A stretch of 64,000 bases of DNA, from the NCBI RefSeq assembly GCF_001687545.1, contig NZ_CP016545.1:1845001-1909000 (forward strand), in the 5' to 3' direction. The notes under the pieces are model-generated. The model had not been told where the DNA came from. It saw nothing but the letters and a program-made list of their open reading frames with translations, and ran no database searches. Below, piece after piece: positions 8,562 to 16,793 of the stretch (within the stretch, counting starts at the first letter, position 1; every line of letters starts with the position of its first letter). The translations under genes and the position numbers were made by a program. This DNA comes from Paraurantiacibacter namhicola. Lineage in GTDB: Bacteria; Pseudomonadota; Alphaproteobacteria; Sphingomonadales; Sphingomonadaceae.

Positions 8562-9653
8562 TTACTCCCCGTACCCGTAATAGGATCCGAACCGCCGGCC
8601 GCTGGGGCTGAAATTGGCGGCATTGAGGACCAGTTTGATGTCGGGACCGCCCGACACGTCGCTGCCAAGCAGCGCGATTGCGTCTTCAAGCGAGCTCTGG
8701 CCCGTCTCGTCCGCGCGCACGACGACCAGCGCCTGCGCGACATACTTCGCCAGTTCCGCTGCCGGGCTGGCAGCCAGTGCGGGCGGGCTGTCGAAAATGA
8801 CGATGCGGCGCGGCGCACCCTGCGTCAGGCGGTCCAGCACTTCTGCCGTCCGGTCGCTGGACAGGAATTCGCTGTCCGAATTGGTGCGGTTGCCGGCCGG
8901 GAGGATGAAAAGGCCGGGGACGTCCGTCCCCTGCACGCAGTCTTCCACGCGCAGCGATTTGTCGGACAGGACGTCCATCAGGCCCGGCCCTTCCTTCAGG
9001 CCGAAAGTCGAGACGATGGAGGGCTTGGCGAAATCGGCATCCACCAGGATGACTTCGCTGTCCTTTTCCGCCGCCATCGCCAGGGCGAGGTTGGCCGAGG
9101 TGAACGTCTTGCCTTCATTCGGCAGCGGGCTGCACACCAGCACGCGCTGTGCGCCGGCACGGCCGGCTTTGCGGGCCTCCTTGGAGGCGAGCAGGACCTG
9201 GCGCTTCACGATGCGGAATTCTTCCAGCAGCGCGGTGACTGGGCCTTCCGGCAGGATCAGGCCGTTCTTGCGCAGGTGCGCGCGGTCGATCTTGTGGCGC
9301 TTGGCGGAGAATGTGACTGGCTCGAGCACCGGCTCGGGCGCCTTTTCCAGCTCGGCGGGCTTGGCCACCGGTTCGGGAGCGGGAGCGGGCTCAGCAACCG
9401 GGGCTGGCTCGGGAGCGGGCTGTACTGCAGGCTTTGGCGCTTCCACGGCTGGTTCGATGGCTTCCGGCGCAGGCTTGGCGGCAGGCTTCTTCCTGGCACC
9501 ACGCTTTGCGGGGGCCTTGGCCAGCTTTTCAGGCATCGGCGCGGGCGCGAAATCGCCAAGGCCGAACATCGCCTCCGCGCGTTCCAGCAGCGTTGCAGGC
9601 TTGGCCTTGCCGTCTTCATCTTCCGGCAGCGGAATCTTGCTGTGTTCGGTCAT
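8562..9653 (-). CDS. XrtA-associated tyrosine autokinase (BY-kinase)
   Basis: This 363-residue cytoplasmic kinase has the BY-kinase P-loop layout: Walker A SPLPNEGKT at residues 175-183, Walker A' ILVDADFAKP and Walker B IVIFDSPP. The C-terminal tail FGSYYGYGE supplies three tyrosines for autophosphorylation. It should pair with the chain-length protein encoded 12 bases upstream and cycle phosphorylation to control polymer length. Residues about 36-112 are an unusually long Pro/Ala/Glu-rich low-complexity linker between a short N-terminal segment and the kinase domain. It has no transmembrane helix of its own, so membrane attachment must come from its partner. Confidence 0.92.
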   Translation of the reverse strand: MTEHSKIPLPEDEDGKAKPATLLERAEAMFGLGDFAPAPMPEKLAKAPAKRGARKKPAAKPAPEAIEPAVEAPKPAVQPAPEPAPVAEPAPAPEPVAKPAELEKAPEPVLEPVTFSAKRHKIDRAHLRKNGLILPEGPVTALLEEFRIVKRQVLLASKEARKAGRAGAQRVLVCSPLPNEGKTFTSANLALAMAAEKDSEVILVDADFAKPSIVSTFGLKEGPGLMDVLSDKSLRVEDCVQGTDVPGLFILPAGNRTNSDSEFLSSDRTAEVLDRLTQGAPRRIVIFDSPPALAASPAAELAKYVAQALVVVRADETGQSSLEDAIALLGSDVSGGPDIKLVLNAANFSPSGRRFGSYYGYGE

Positions 9654-9664
9654 CCTGGGCCCCC

Positions 9665-11176
9665 TCAGGCAATCATGCCGCGCTGGACGAATTCCAGGCC
9701 AACCAGCACCACGAACATGGCAACAAGTGCCGCCGCGCCGCCTGCGAACTGCTTGGTCCGCTTGGCCCGCAGCTTCTTCGCCGCATCCGTGAGATTGTTC
9801 GAAATCGTGCCGATTACCGGCAGGTCGAATGTGTCTTCCAGCTTGTTGGCGGTGGCGAAGGTGGAGTTCACCTTGCCAAGCGCCCAGGCCGTGCCCGCTC
9901 CGGCAGCAAGGCCGACGAACAGGACACCGAAAAGCAGGAGCGGACGGTTGGGCGCAGCCGGCACGCGCGGCGTGCTGGGCGGATCGACCACTTCGAACTT
10001 GATGGCGCTGCGTTCGGTTTCCACCTGGCCACGCAGGCGCAGTTCCTCGCGGTCCTGCAGCAACTTGTCATACTGCTCGCGCAGCACCTCGTAATCGCGG
10101 CTGATGCGCTGGGCCTCGGCGGCGACGCCCGGTTCCATGGCCTGGTCGGCGCTAACCTGAGCGATTTCCGCACGCAGGGCCGCAACGCGGCTGCGCAGGG
10201 ACTGCACGCTGGCAAGGCGCTCTGCCCGGATGGACATCAACGCGGAATAGGCAGGGTTTGGCACCATGCCCGCATTGCCATTGGACGATTGCTGCTGGCG
10301 CAGGTTCGCGACCTGCCGCTCGGCAGCGATCATATCAGGATGGCTGTCCGTCAGGCCACGAGCGCGCAGGCCTGCCACATTGGCTTCCGCCTGCTGCAGC
10401 GCAGCGCTGGTGCCGCCCTGCCCCTGCAATGCACGCGGCGTGCTGGCGATCTGCCCTTCGATGGCAGCCAGCGAGGACGTGGCAGCGGCGAGGTCCGCTT
10501 CTGCACTGCGCAATTCGGCGCGCGTGTTGGAAAGACGGCTGGAGATGGCACTCGCGCCGCCAATCAGTTCGGGATGTTCGGATTCGAAGGCCAGGCGGCG
10601 TTGTTCGGCCTCTTCCAGCTGCTTCTGGCGCTCGGCCAGCTGCTGGTCGAGGAAATCGATGGAGCTGCGCATTTCACCGCGCGCGCCGCCAAGGTTCTCC
10701 TCGCGGAAGATGTCGATCATCTTGAGCGCAATGTCCTGCGCAAGCTGCGCATTCTCGGCGTCGGACAGGTCGCCCTGGCCGCTCTTGGCCTTGATGATGA
10801 AGAGGTTCTCACCCTCGGCAGTAATCAGGATGTCCTCGCCGAGGTCTTCGACTGCCTTTTCCATTTCGGCGGGCGTCGTGATCGTGTCGCCCAGGCGGGT
10901 GGATCGCACGACCTTTTCAAGGTTCACGGCGCTGGTCAGCGTCTGGCGGACGCGCTCAAGGTCCTTCTCGCGGCTGCCCGCGCCAAGGCCGATCTGTTCG
11001 GCCAGCACGTCATCCAGCTGCACGAAGATACGCGCTTCGGACTCGTAGGAATTGGGAATCAGGGCGACCACCAGCCAGCCCGCAAGGCAGATGCCCCACG
11101 CGACGGCCAGCGCCAGCCACTTGCGATTCCAGACGGTCCACAGGGCCGCCCGTGCTTCTTCAAGGATCTCCTTCAA
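9665..11176 (-). CDS. XrtA system polysaccharide chain-length determinant (Wzz/PCP type)
   Basis: The 503-residue inner-membrane protein has an N-terminal membrane helix (about residues 17-38), a long periplasmic region with extended coiled coil (about 150-400; QQLAERQKQLEEAEQRR and following), and two C-terminal hydrophobic segments (LLLFGVLFVGLAAGAG and AALVAMFVVLVGLEFV). This is the polysaccharide co-polymerase architecture that sets chain length and bridges to the tyrosine kinase. The PPSTPRVPAAPNRPLLL stretch before the C-terminal helix matches the Pro-rich motif of Wzz proteins. It is 13 bases downstream of the export gene and 11 bases upstream of the autokinase gene. Confidence 0.92.
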   Translation of the reverse strand: MKEILEEARAALWTVWNRKWLALAVAWGICLAGWLVVALIPNSYESEARIFVQLDDVLAEQIGLGAGSREKDLERVRQTLTSAVNLEKVVRSTRLGDTITTPAEMEKAVEDLGEDILITAEGENLFIIKAKSGQGDLSDAENAQLAQDIALKMIDIFREENLGGARGEMRSSIDFLDQQLAERQKQLEEAEQRRLAFESEHPELIGGASAISSRLSNTRAELRSAEADLAAATSSLAAIEGQIASTPRALQGQGGTSAALQQAEANVAGLRARGLTDSHPDMIAAERQVANLRQQQSSNGNAGMVPNPAYSALMSIRAERLASVQSLRSRVAALRAEIAQVSADQAMEPGVAAEAQRISRDYEVLREQYDKLLQDREELRLRGQVETERSAIKFEVVDPPSTPRVPAAPNRPLLLFGVLFVGLAAGAGTAWALGKVNSTFATANKLEDTFDLPVIGTISNNLTDAAKKLRAKRTKQFAGGAAALVAMFVVLVGLEFVQRGMIA

Positions 11177-11189
11177 CGCCCGGGCCCCC

Positions 11190-11831
11190 TCAGAACATGC
11201 TTTCCGGGATGATGATCACATCGCCCGGCTTCAGCATGACGTTGGCCTGGCTGTCGCCCTTGCGCAGCAAGTCGCCCAGACGGATGGCGTAGGTTTTCTG
11301 GCGCCCGGTCGACTTGTCGAAGCGGATCAGCTTCGCCTTGTTGCCACTGGCGAATTCGGACAGGCCGCCCACCGCGATCATCGCGTCCAGCAGCGTCATA
11401 TTGGCGCGGTACGGGATGGAGGCGGGCTTTTCGGTCGCGCCCACGACGCGCACCTGCTGGCTGAACGTGCCGGCGAACTTGTTGACGATGACCGTCACAA
11501 TGGGCTCGGAGATGTACTGGCTCAGCTGAAGGCGGATATCCTCGGCCAGCATGGTCGGCGTCTTGCCCACGGCGGGCATGTCCGGGACCAGCGGCGTGGT
11601 GATGCGCCCGTCGGGCCGCACCTGTACCTTCGCCCCCAACTCGTCATTGCGCCATACGTGGATCGTCAGCTCGTCGAGCGGGCCGATGACATATTCTTCG
11701 CCCGGGCCTTCCTGCATGCTGACGAAGCTGGCAGGCGCCAGTTCCTGTCCGCCGCCCGTGCCGCAGCCGGTCAACGTGATGGCCGCCACGAGAGGCGCAG
11801 CAAGGTAGCGTTTGGTCTTTGTGTTTCGCAT
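11190..11831 (-). CDS. XrtA/PEP-CTERM exopolysaccharide export lipoprotein (Wza-like)
   Basis: The 213-residue product is a predicted outer-membrane lipoprotein: a hydrophobic signal runs into the lipobox LTGC with Cys23. A polysaccharide export domain follows (EYVIGPLDELTIHVWRN, VRPDGRITTPLVPDM), then SLBB-type segments (VRVVGATEKPASIPY, GDVIIIPESMF). It should form the outer-membrane or periplasmic channel for the polymer. It is the first gene of the minus-strand run, with a GAGGA ribosome site eight bases before its ATG, so its promoter should lie in 11832-11984. It is shorter than Wza, as is usual in this subfamily. Confidence 0.92.
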   Translation of the reverse strand: MRNTKTKRYLAAPLVAAITLTGCGTGGGQELAPASFVSMQEGPGEEYVIGPLDELTIHVWRNDELGAKVQVRPDGRITTPLVPDMPAVGKTPTMLAEDIRLQLSQYISEPIVTVIVNKFAGTFSQQVRVVGATEKPASIPYRANMTLLDAMIAVGGLSEFASGNKAKLIRFDKSTGRQKTYAIRLGDLLRKGDSQANVMLKPGDVIIIPESMF

Positions 11832-11907
11832 CGGAAACGTCCTCGAGTTGTCGGCCGGGGCAATGCCCGTGCCTGGATCCGAGGAGGGTTCTGGGTGAAA
11901 AGGGTGA

Positions 11908-11968
11908 ATATCCCGTTAGCTTTGACGGGCTTCTGCGGTGTTTGTGCAGCACCGTCCCGTTAAGGGAC
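11908..11968. promoter_or_regulatory. Candidate control region upstream of the XrtA export operon
   Basis: The 153-base gap 11832-11984 must hold the promoter of the export-lipoprotein operon and the 3' end of the upstream decarboxylase gene. It contains the octamer TCCCGTTA twice in direct orientation (11911-11918 and 11955-11962, 44 bases apart). The second copy is part of a perfect palindrome, GTCCC-GTTAA-GGGAC (11954-11968). The first copy lies in an imperfect hairpin CCCGT...ACGGG. No T-run follows, so these look more like an operator than a terminator. The binding protein is unknown. Confidence 0.3.
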
Positions 11969-11984
11969 AATCGGGAGGCTGGCG

Positions 11985-13211
11985 TTAAACCAGCATTTCC
12001 ACAGCCGGCCCTTGGCCAAGGAACGCTGCCGGGCTCGCCGTGGCGCCGTAAGCTCCGGCACAGAACACTGCCACCAAATCGCCCACGTCTGCCGCTGGCA
12101 GCAGGGCCTTGTCCGCCAGCCGGTCCAGCGGCGTGCACAGGCAGCCGACCACATTTACCACCTCGTCAGGCTGCGCATCGAAGCGCGTGGCGATGGCGAC
12201 GGGGTAATTGCGCCGCACGACCGTGCCGAAATTGCCCGAGGCCGCCAGCTGGTGATGGAGGCCGCCATCGGTGATCAGGTATGTCGTATCGTGGCTGACC
12301 TTCCGGTCCACGATACGGGTCAGGTATACGCCCGCTTCGCCCACGAGGTAGCGTCCGAGTTCGATGGCGAATTCGGTATCGGCCAGGATTGCGGGCAGAC
12401 TTGCGAAGCGTTCCTCAAGAGCCGCGCCGACGCGCGCGATATCCAGCGGCTCATCCTTGTCGAAATAGGGGATACCAAAACCGCCACCCATGTTGAGATG
12501 GACGAGCGGCTCCCCGATCTGCTCCGACAATCGCGCTGCGCAGTCCAGCACATTGGCCTGTGCGTCGATGATGGCATCGGCATCGAGCGCCTGGCTGCCA
12601 GTGTAGATATGCAGGCCGCGCCATATGGCCCCGCCGGAGACAAGCTCTCGCGCCAGGCCCGGCACGCGGTCCGCATCCACGCCGAAGGGCTTTGCCCCGC
12701 CGCCCATCTTCATGCCGCTGCCGCGAAGCTCGAAATCCGGGTTCACGCGGATGGCAATGCGCGGAGCGGTGCCGATCCGGTCCGCGATGGCCAGTGCGCG
12801 CCTGCCTTCGCCCTCGCTTTCGCAATTGAGCGTGACGCCCGCAAGAATGGCCGCTTCCAGTTCCTCGTCCCGCTTGCCGGGGCCTGCGAAACTGGTCCTT
12901 TCAGTCGGGAAGCCCGCGGCTTGCGCAAGCACAAGCTCTCCGCCGCTGGCGATGTCGAAGCCGTCCACCAGCTCGCGCATCACCGCGAGTACGGGCGCAA
13001 AAGGGTTCGCCTTCATGGCATAATGGATACGCAGGCGGTCCGGCATGGCGCTGCGCAGCGAAGCCACCCGCGCCTTCAGCCGATCGGCCGAGTAAACGAA
13101 TAGCGGCGTGCGCCCGGCTTCCGCCGCCAGCGCGCTTGCCGTGCGGCCACCTATGGCGAGCTCGCCGTCGAGCGCCTCGAAGCCTTCGGGGATCGGGCCG
13201 AGCGCCTTCAC
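11985..13211 (-). CDS. PLP-dependent decarboxylase, exosortase A system-associated
   Basis: The 408-residue enzyme is of the alanine-racemase-fold type III PLP family related to diaminopimelate and ornithine decarboxylases. The PLP lysine is Lys67 in HYAMKAN. Other landmarks are KANPFAPVLAVM, the phosphate-binding loop LNMGGGFGIPYF and the C-terminal CLCTPLD. It should decarboxylate an amino acid, perhaps one tethered to the nearby acyl carrier protein; the substrate is not known. I start it at GTG 13211, whose bases overlap the ligase stop as GTGA, implying coupling. The frame remains open upstream to 13283 inside the ligase gene. Confidence 0.88.
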   Translation of the reverse strand: MKALGPIPEGFEALDGELAIGGRTASALAAEAGRTPLFVYSADRLKARVASLRSAMPDRLRIHYAMKANPFAPVLAVMRELVDGFDIASGGELVLAQAAGFPTERTSFAGPGKRDEELEAAILAGVTLNCESEGEGRRALAIADRIGTAPRIAIRVNPDFELRGSGMKMGGGAKPFGVDADRVPGLARELVSGGAIWRGLHIYTGSQALDADAIIDAQANVLDCAARLSEQIGEPLVHLNMGGGFGIPYFDKDEPLDIARVGAALEERFASLPAILADTEFAIELGRYLVGEAGVYLTRIVDRKVSHDTTYLITDGGLHHQLAASGNFGTVVRRNYPVAIATRFDAQPDEVVNVVGCLCTPLDRLADKALLPAADVGDLVAVFCAGAYGATASPAAFLGQGPAVEMLV

Positions 13212-14731
13212 GCCGCCACCTCGCGCGCCAGTGCGGCCCGGTCGATCTTGCCGTTGGGGTTCAGCGGCATAACCTCGCGCCATTCGATGTCGCGCGGCTG
13301 CATGAAGTTGGGCAGCTGAGCCTTCAGCGCGGCGCGCAGAGCCACCTCATCGGAAGGATCGCCGCGCAGTATCAGCCTGATGGCATGGCCGAGCCGTTCG
13401 TCCGGAACACCGATTGCTACAGCCTCTGCGGCCAGATCGGTGGCCAGCACAGCCTCTTCCAGTTCCGAAGGGCTGACACGGTTGCCGCTGGTCTTGATCA
13501 TGGAATCCCGCCGGCCCACGAAATACAGCAAGCCACCGGCATCGCGGCGCACCCTGTCGCCCGACCAGACGGCCATGCCGCCGAAATGCGAGCCTTCGGG
13601 CGCAGGCTTGAAACGCTCTGCAGTGCGCTCCGCATCCTGCCAGTAACCTTGTGCAACCAGCGGCCCGCAATGGACCAGCTCGCCCTCTTCATCAGCATCC
13701 GCCACGCGCCCGTCATCGGTAACGACCATGATTTCCGCAAACGGGATGGCCCTGCCCATGCTGGTGGGGTTGGCATCGATCAGCGAGGGATCGAGGAATG
13801 TGGAGCGAAATGCCTCGGTCAGGCCGTACATGGCAAAGAGGTGAGCTTGCGAAAAGATACCGCGAAGGTCGCCTACCAGGTCAGGCGTAAGGGCGCCCCC
13901 GCTGTTGGTAAGGCGGCGTAACGGGGCCGTGGCCTCCTGCGGCCATTCCTGCTCCGTCAGCTGCACCCACAGAGGGGGAACGGCTGCAAGCGTGGTGACC
14001 ATGTGGCGGCTGCAAGCCTTTATGACGTCGCGCGGGGTCAGGTAATCGAGCGGAACGGCGCATCCGCCGGCATACCACGCATTCAGAAGCTGGTTCTGCC
14101 CGTAGTCGAAGCTGAGGGGCAGCACGGCAAGCGTCACATCGTCGGCCTGCATGCCGAGATAATGCGCCACGGATACGGCCCCCAGCCAGAGGTTGGCATG
14201 GCTTAGCATCACGCCCTTGGGCCGCCCGGTCGATCCGCTGGTGTAAAGGATGGCGGCCAGATCGTGCGGATCCCACGCGGACGGCGGAAGTGTCGCGGCT
14301 TCGGCATCCCATGCGTTTGCCACTTGGCCTTCGTCCATGCTGCGGCATCCGTCAGGCAGGTCCTCCGCCTCCAGTGTGGCGAGCCGCGCCTTCGTTCCCA
14401 GGACCAACAGCGCACCGCTGTCGGCAAGGATATGGGCGACCTGCGCGCGCTTCAGCAACGGATTGATCGGCACGTGCACCAGTCCGGCTCGGGCTGCAGC
14501 GAGCGGTAGCAGGCAGGTCAGCTCGCCCTTCGCTGCCCAGCTGGCAACCCGCGCGCCGGGCTGCGGCAGCTCGCGTCGCAGCCATGCCGCCAATGCGCCA
14601 ACACGGGTTCTTAAGTCCTTGTAGCTAAGCGTTCCGCTGCGCAGCACGAGCGCGGGATCTGCATCGCGGCCACGCTCGGCCAGATGGTCGAGCGGCTTGG
14701 CACGCGGATCTGGCTCTGGTGTCGGCGTCAT
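13208..14731 (-). CDS. AMP-forming acyl-CoA/acyl-ACP ligase, exosortase A system-associated
   Basis: This 507-residue ANL-superfamily adenylating enzyme has the P-loop LYTSGSTGRPKG at residues 162-173, the YGLTEAF motif, and a C-terminal domain ending in LNPNGKIDRAALA with the catalytic Lys of the thioester conformation. It should activate a carboxylic or amino acid as the adenylate and load it on CoA or on the carrier protein encoded at 15763. It is the first gene of a minus-strand pair with the decarboxylase. Its start lies only 25 bases from the divergent acetyltransferase start, so at least one promoter must lie within a coding region. Confidence 0.9.
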   Translation of the reverse strand: MTPTPEPDPRAKPLDHLAERGRDADPALVLRSGTLSYKDLRTRVGALAAWLRRELPQPGARVASWAAKGELTCLLPLAAARAGLVHVPINPLLKRAQVAHILADSGALLVLGTKARLATLEAEDLPDGCRSMDEGQVANAWDAEAATLPPSAWDPHDLAAILYTSGSTGRPKGVMLSHANLWLGAVSVAHYLGMQADDVTLAVLPLSFDYGQNQLLNAWYAGGCAVPLDYLTPRDVIKACSRHMVTTLAAVPPLWVQLTEQEWPQEATAPLRRLTNSGGALTPDLVGDLRGIFSQAHLFAMYGLTEAFRSTFLDPSLIDANPTSMGRAIPFAEIMVVTDDGRVADADEEGELVHCGPLVAQGYWQDAERTAERFKPAPEGSHFGGMAVWSGDRVRRDAGGLLYFVGRRDSMIKTSGNRVSPSELEEAVLATDLAAEAVAIGVPDERLGHAIRLILRGDPSDEVALRAALKAQLPNFMQPRDIEWREVMPLNPNGKIDRAALAREVAA

Positions 14732-14756
14732 GGAATGATCCGTTGGGAAAGCTGTC

Positions 14757-15725
14757 TTGGTCGAAATCCGCTATCACGCGAGTGTTAAGGCATTGCAAGC
14801 GAGCGACTTCGAGCGCGCAGGCCCTTTCGGCTGCGTCGAATGGTTCGCCCAGCTGGAAGATTTCGGTCTCAAGCCGTTGGTCGCTATTGCGGAACGCCCC
14901 GATGGCGCCGCCGCCGCCATGGTGCTGGAACGCCATGGCCGTAGCCTGAAACCGGCGCGTAACTGGTACGCTTTCACCTGGGACATCCTGCGGCGAGGCG
15001 AGCACCCCCCTGTCACGGAACTGGCCGCTGCAATCGCCAAGCAGGCCTCGCGTCTCGACCTCGATATGCTTGCAGAGGAGGATGCCATCCTGCTGCGGGA
15101 TGCGGCCATGTCTGCCGGTTTCGCCGTGCGCCTGGAGCCGTGCGACACCAATCGCACGCTTGCCGTGGCGGGGCGGTCATACGCGGAATACCACGCATCA
15201 CTGCCGGGTCGCCTGCGCACCACGCTGAAACGCAAGGCCAAGAAAGTCGAAATCCGGATTTCCGAGCGTTTTGATGAAGCTATCTGGGAAAGCTACGAGG
15301 ATATCTACGCCGAGAGCTGGAAGCCTGAAGAGGGCGATCCGGACTTCCTGCGCCGCTTCGCACATGAGCAGGGCGACCTAATCCGCCTGGCCTGTGCCTA
15401 TGCTGAGGGCGCACCGGTTGCCGCCCAGTTCTGGAGCGTGGAAGGCGGCGTTGCCTATATTCATAAGCTTGCCCACCGCGAGAGCGCCAAGGCGATCAGC
15501 CCGGGCAGTTCGCTGACCGCTGCGCTGATGGAGCACGTCATCGACCGCGACGGCGTCCAGCTCGCCGATTTCGGCACAGGCGATGATCCATACAAGCGCG
15601 ACTGGATGGACGGCGCGCGAACACGCTTTGCGCTGACGGCATGGAAACGTTCGGATCCGCGCAATTGGCCTGCCATCGCCCGGAATTCCGCGCGAAATCT
15701 TGTCACCCGCAAACACCGCCGCTAG
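14757..15725 (+). CDS. GNAT/FemAB-like acyltransferase of the XrtA locus
   Basis: The 322-residue protein has a FemAB/BioF2-like GNAT C-terminal half: LPGRLRTTLKRKAKKVE, YEDIYAESWKP, VAAQFWSVEGGVAYIHKLAH and LADFGTGDDPYKRDWM. It should transfer an acyl or aminoacyl group; donor and acceptor are unknown, but the adjoining carrier protein is a plausible donor. An in-frame stop at 14736 forces a late start, and the first candidate is TTG at 14757 with only a weak purine-rich site (GGGAAA) upstream. It heads the plus-strand set acyltransferase, ACP, hydrolase 2 and hydrolase 1. Distant similarity to the FemAB gene at 3658 suggests two transferases serve this locus. Confidence 0.8.
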   Translation: MVEIRYHASVKALQASDFERAGPFGCVEWFAQLEDFGLKPLVAIAERPDGAAAAMVLERHGRSLKPARNWYAFTWDILRRGEHPPVTELAAAIAKQASRLDLDMLAEEDAILLRDAAMSAGFAVRLEPCDTNRTLAVAGRSYAEYHASLPGRLRTTLKRKAKKVEIRISERFDEAIWESYEDIYAESWKPEEGDPDFLRRFAHEQGDLIRLACAYAEGAPVAAQFWSVEGGVAYIHKLAHRESAKAISPGSSLTAALMEHVIDRDGVQLADFGTGDDPYKRDWMDGARTRFALTAWKRSDPRNWPAIARNSARNLVTRKHRR

Positions 15726-15762
15726 GGCGGGCGCAGACACGCCGCACGAAGGGGATAACGGC

Positions 15763-16122
15763 TTGGGTAGCGAAATCGTGATCCGCGACGCGATCGGGAG
15801 CGAAACGGACCTCGTCCTGCGGCAGGTGCTGCAGGATGTCCTCGGCCTTGATGCGCAGCGCGTGGCAGCCTTCGATGCCGACACCGGCCTTTTCGGTGAG
15901 CTGCCGGAGCTGGACTCCATGGCCGTCGCCGGACTGCTGACCGAAATCGAGGACAGGCTCGATATCGTCATCGAGGATGACGAGGTGGATGGCGAGATGC
16001 TGGAAACCTACGGCGCGCTGCTCGATTTCTGTGCTGACAAGCTTGCGGAAAATGCGCCTGACACTGAGACTACGGACACGGCGCCTGACACTGCGCCGCA
16101 CACCTCGGAAGACGCAGCCTGA
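15763..16122 (+). CDS. Acyl carrier protein, exosortase A system-associated
   Basis: The 119-residue acidic carrier protein has its phosphopantetheine attachment site at Ser52 in ELDSMAVAG, preceded by an acidic helical bundle (LRQVLQDVLGLDAQRV). The C-terminal tail after residue 95 is a low-complexity Thr/Asp/Glu/Pro stretch (DTETTDTAPDTAP), unusual for an ACP. I chose TTG 15763 because AAGGGG lies ten bases upstream. A longer TTG start at 15700 would overlap the acyltransferase and lacks such a site. Together with the AMP ligase it probably forms an adenylation/carrier pair comparable in logic to DltA/DltC, though the cargo is unknown. Confidence 0.85.
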   Translation: MGSEIVIRDAIGSETDLVLRQVLQDVLGLDAQRVAAFDADTGLFGELPELDSMAVAGLLTEIEDRLDIVIEDDEVDGEMLETYGALLDFCADKLAENAPDTETTDTAPDTAPHTSEDAA

Positions 16123-16211
16123 GCCTCACTCTCGCCAGTTGGAACCCGGCAGGCGGACCGCCTGAATTTTGCCTGCAAAACAGCAGCGAGGTCTCCGCAT
16201 CGCACATTCTC

Positions 16212-16793
16212 GTGCTCCCGGCGTGGTTCGACGAGCACAACAAGATGCGCCAATTCACCGCGGAAGTCGTCCGATTGCTCGGCGAACGCGGTGTGCCAGC
16301 CTCCCTTCCGGACCTTCCGGGCGCCAATGAGAGCCTAGCACCGCTGGAGGCGCAATCGCTCGAGAGCTGGCGCGCTGCGGCGAGCGAGGCCGCATGGCAG
16401 CTGGGCTGCACCCATGTACTCGCGATCCGAGCAGGCGCGAATGCCGCGCCGGAGCTGCCCGGCTGGGCATATGCTGCCCTGCCCGGCAAGAATGCGTTGC
16501 GCGGCCTGCTGCGCGCAAGGGTGCTGGCATCGAAGGAACGCGGCGTCCCAGAAGATCGGGATGGCTTGCTCGAGAGCGGTAAAACCGATGGCCTGGAGCT
16601 GGCGGGATACAGGCTGGGCCCGGACATGATTGCGCAGCTTGAGAACGCCGAATTGCCGGACCGGCCAGAACTGAGGCCTGTCGCTGCGGCAGAGCTCGGT
16701 GGCCCCGGCCTGTGGCTGCGGGCAGAGCCCGACCACGACGCTGCGCAGGCAGAGGCACTGGTCGAGCTGATTTGCACGGACCTGGACGCATGA
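16212..16793 (+). CDS. Alpha/beta-hydrolase-like protein, exosortase A system-associated (hydrolase 2); start uncertain
   Basis: The product resembles the XrtA-linked hydrolase 2 family (LPAWFDEHNKMRQF, SLPDLPGANESLAPL). The nucleophile elbow reads AIRAGANAA, so no Ser, Cys or Asp nucleophile is visible, and it may be non-catalytic. The first ATG/GTG/TTG start is GTG 16212 (193 residues), but that cuts into the first core strand. The frame stays open upstream to 16089, and residues encoded from 16119 (SLTLASWNPAGGPPEF...) look like the missing N-terminal strands. The only codon there able to start is CTG 16119, which overlaps the ACP stop as CTGA. It overlaps hydrolase 1 by ATGA at its 3' end. 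Confidence 0.75.
   Translation: MLPAWFDEHNKMRQFTAEVVRLLGERGVPASLPDLPGANESLAPLEAQSLESWRAAASEAAWQLGCTHVLAIRAGANAAPELPGWAYAALPGKNALRGLLRARVLASKERGVPEDRDGLLESGKTDGLELAGYRLGPDMIAQLENAELPDRPELRPVAAAELGGPGLWLRAEPDHDAAQAEALVELICTDLDA

Noticed and set aside
7098-10094. A very long open frame (998 codons) on the plus strand, antisense to the barrel and autokinase genes
   Set aside because: It runs opposite to two well-supported genes, shows no domain, and its composition is what GC-rich third positions produce on the other strand.
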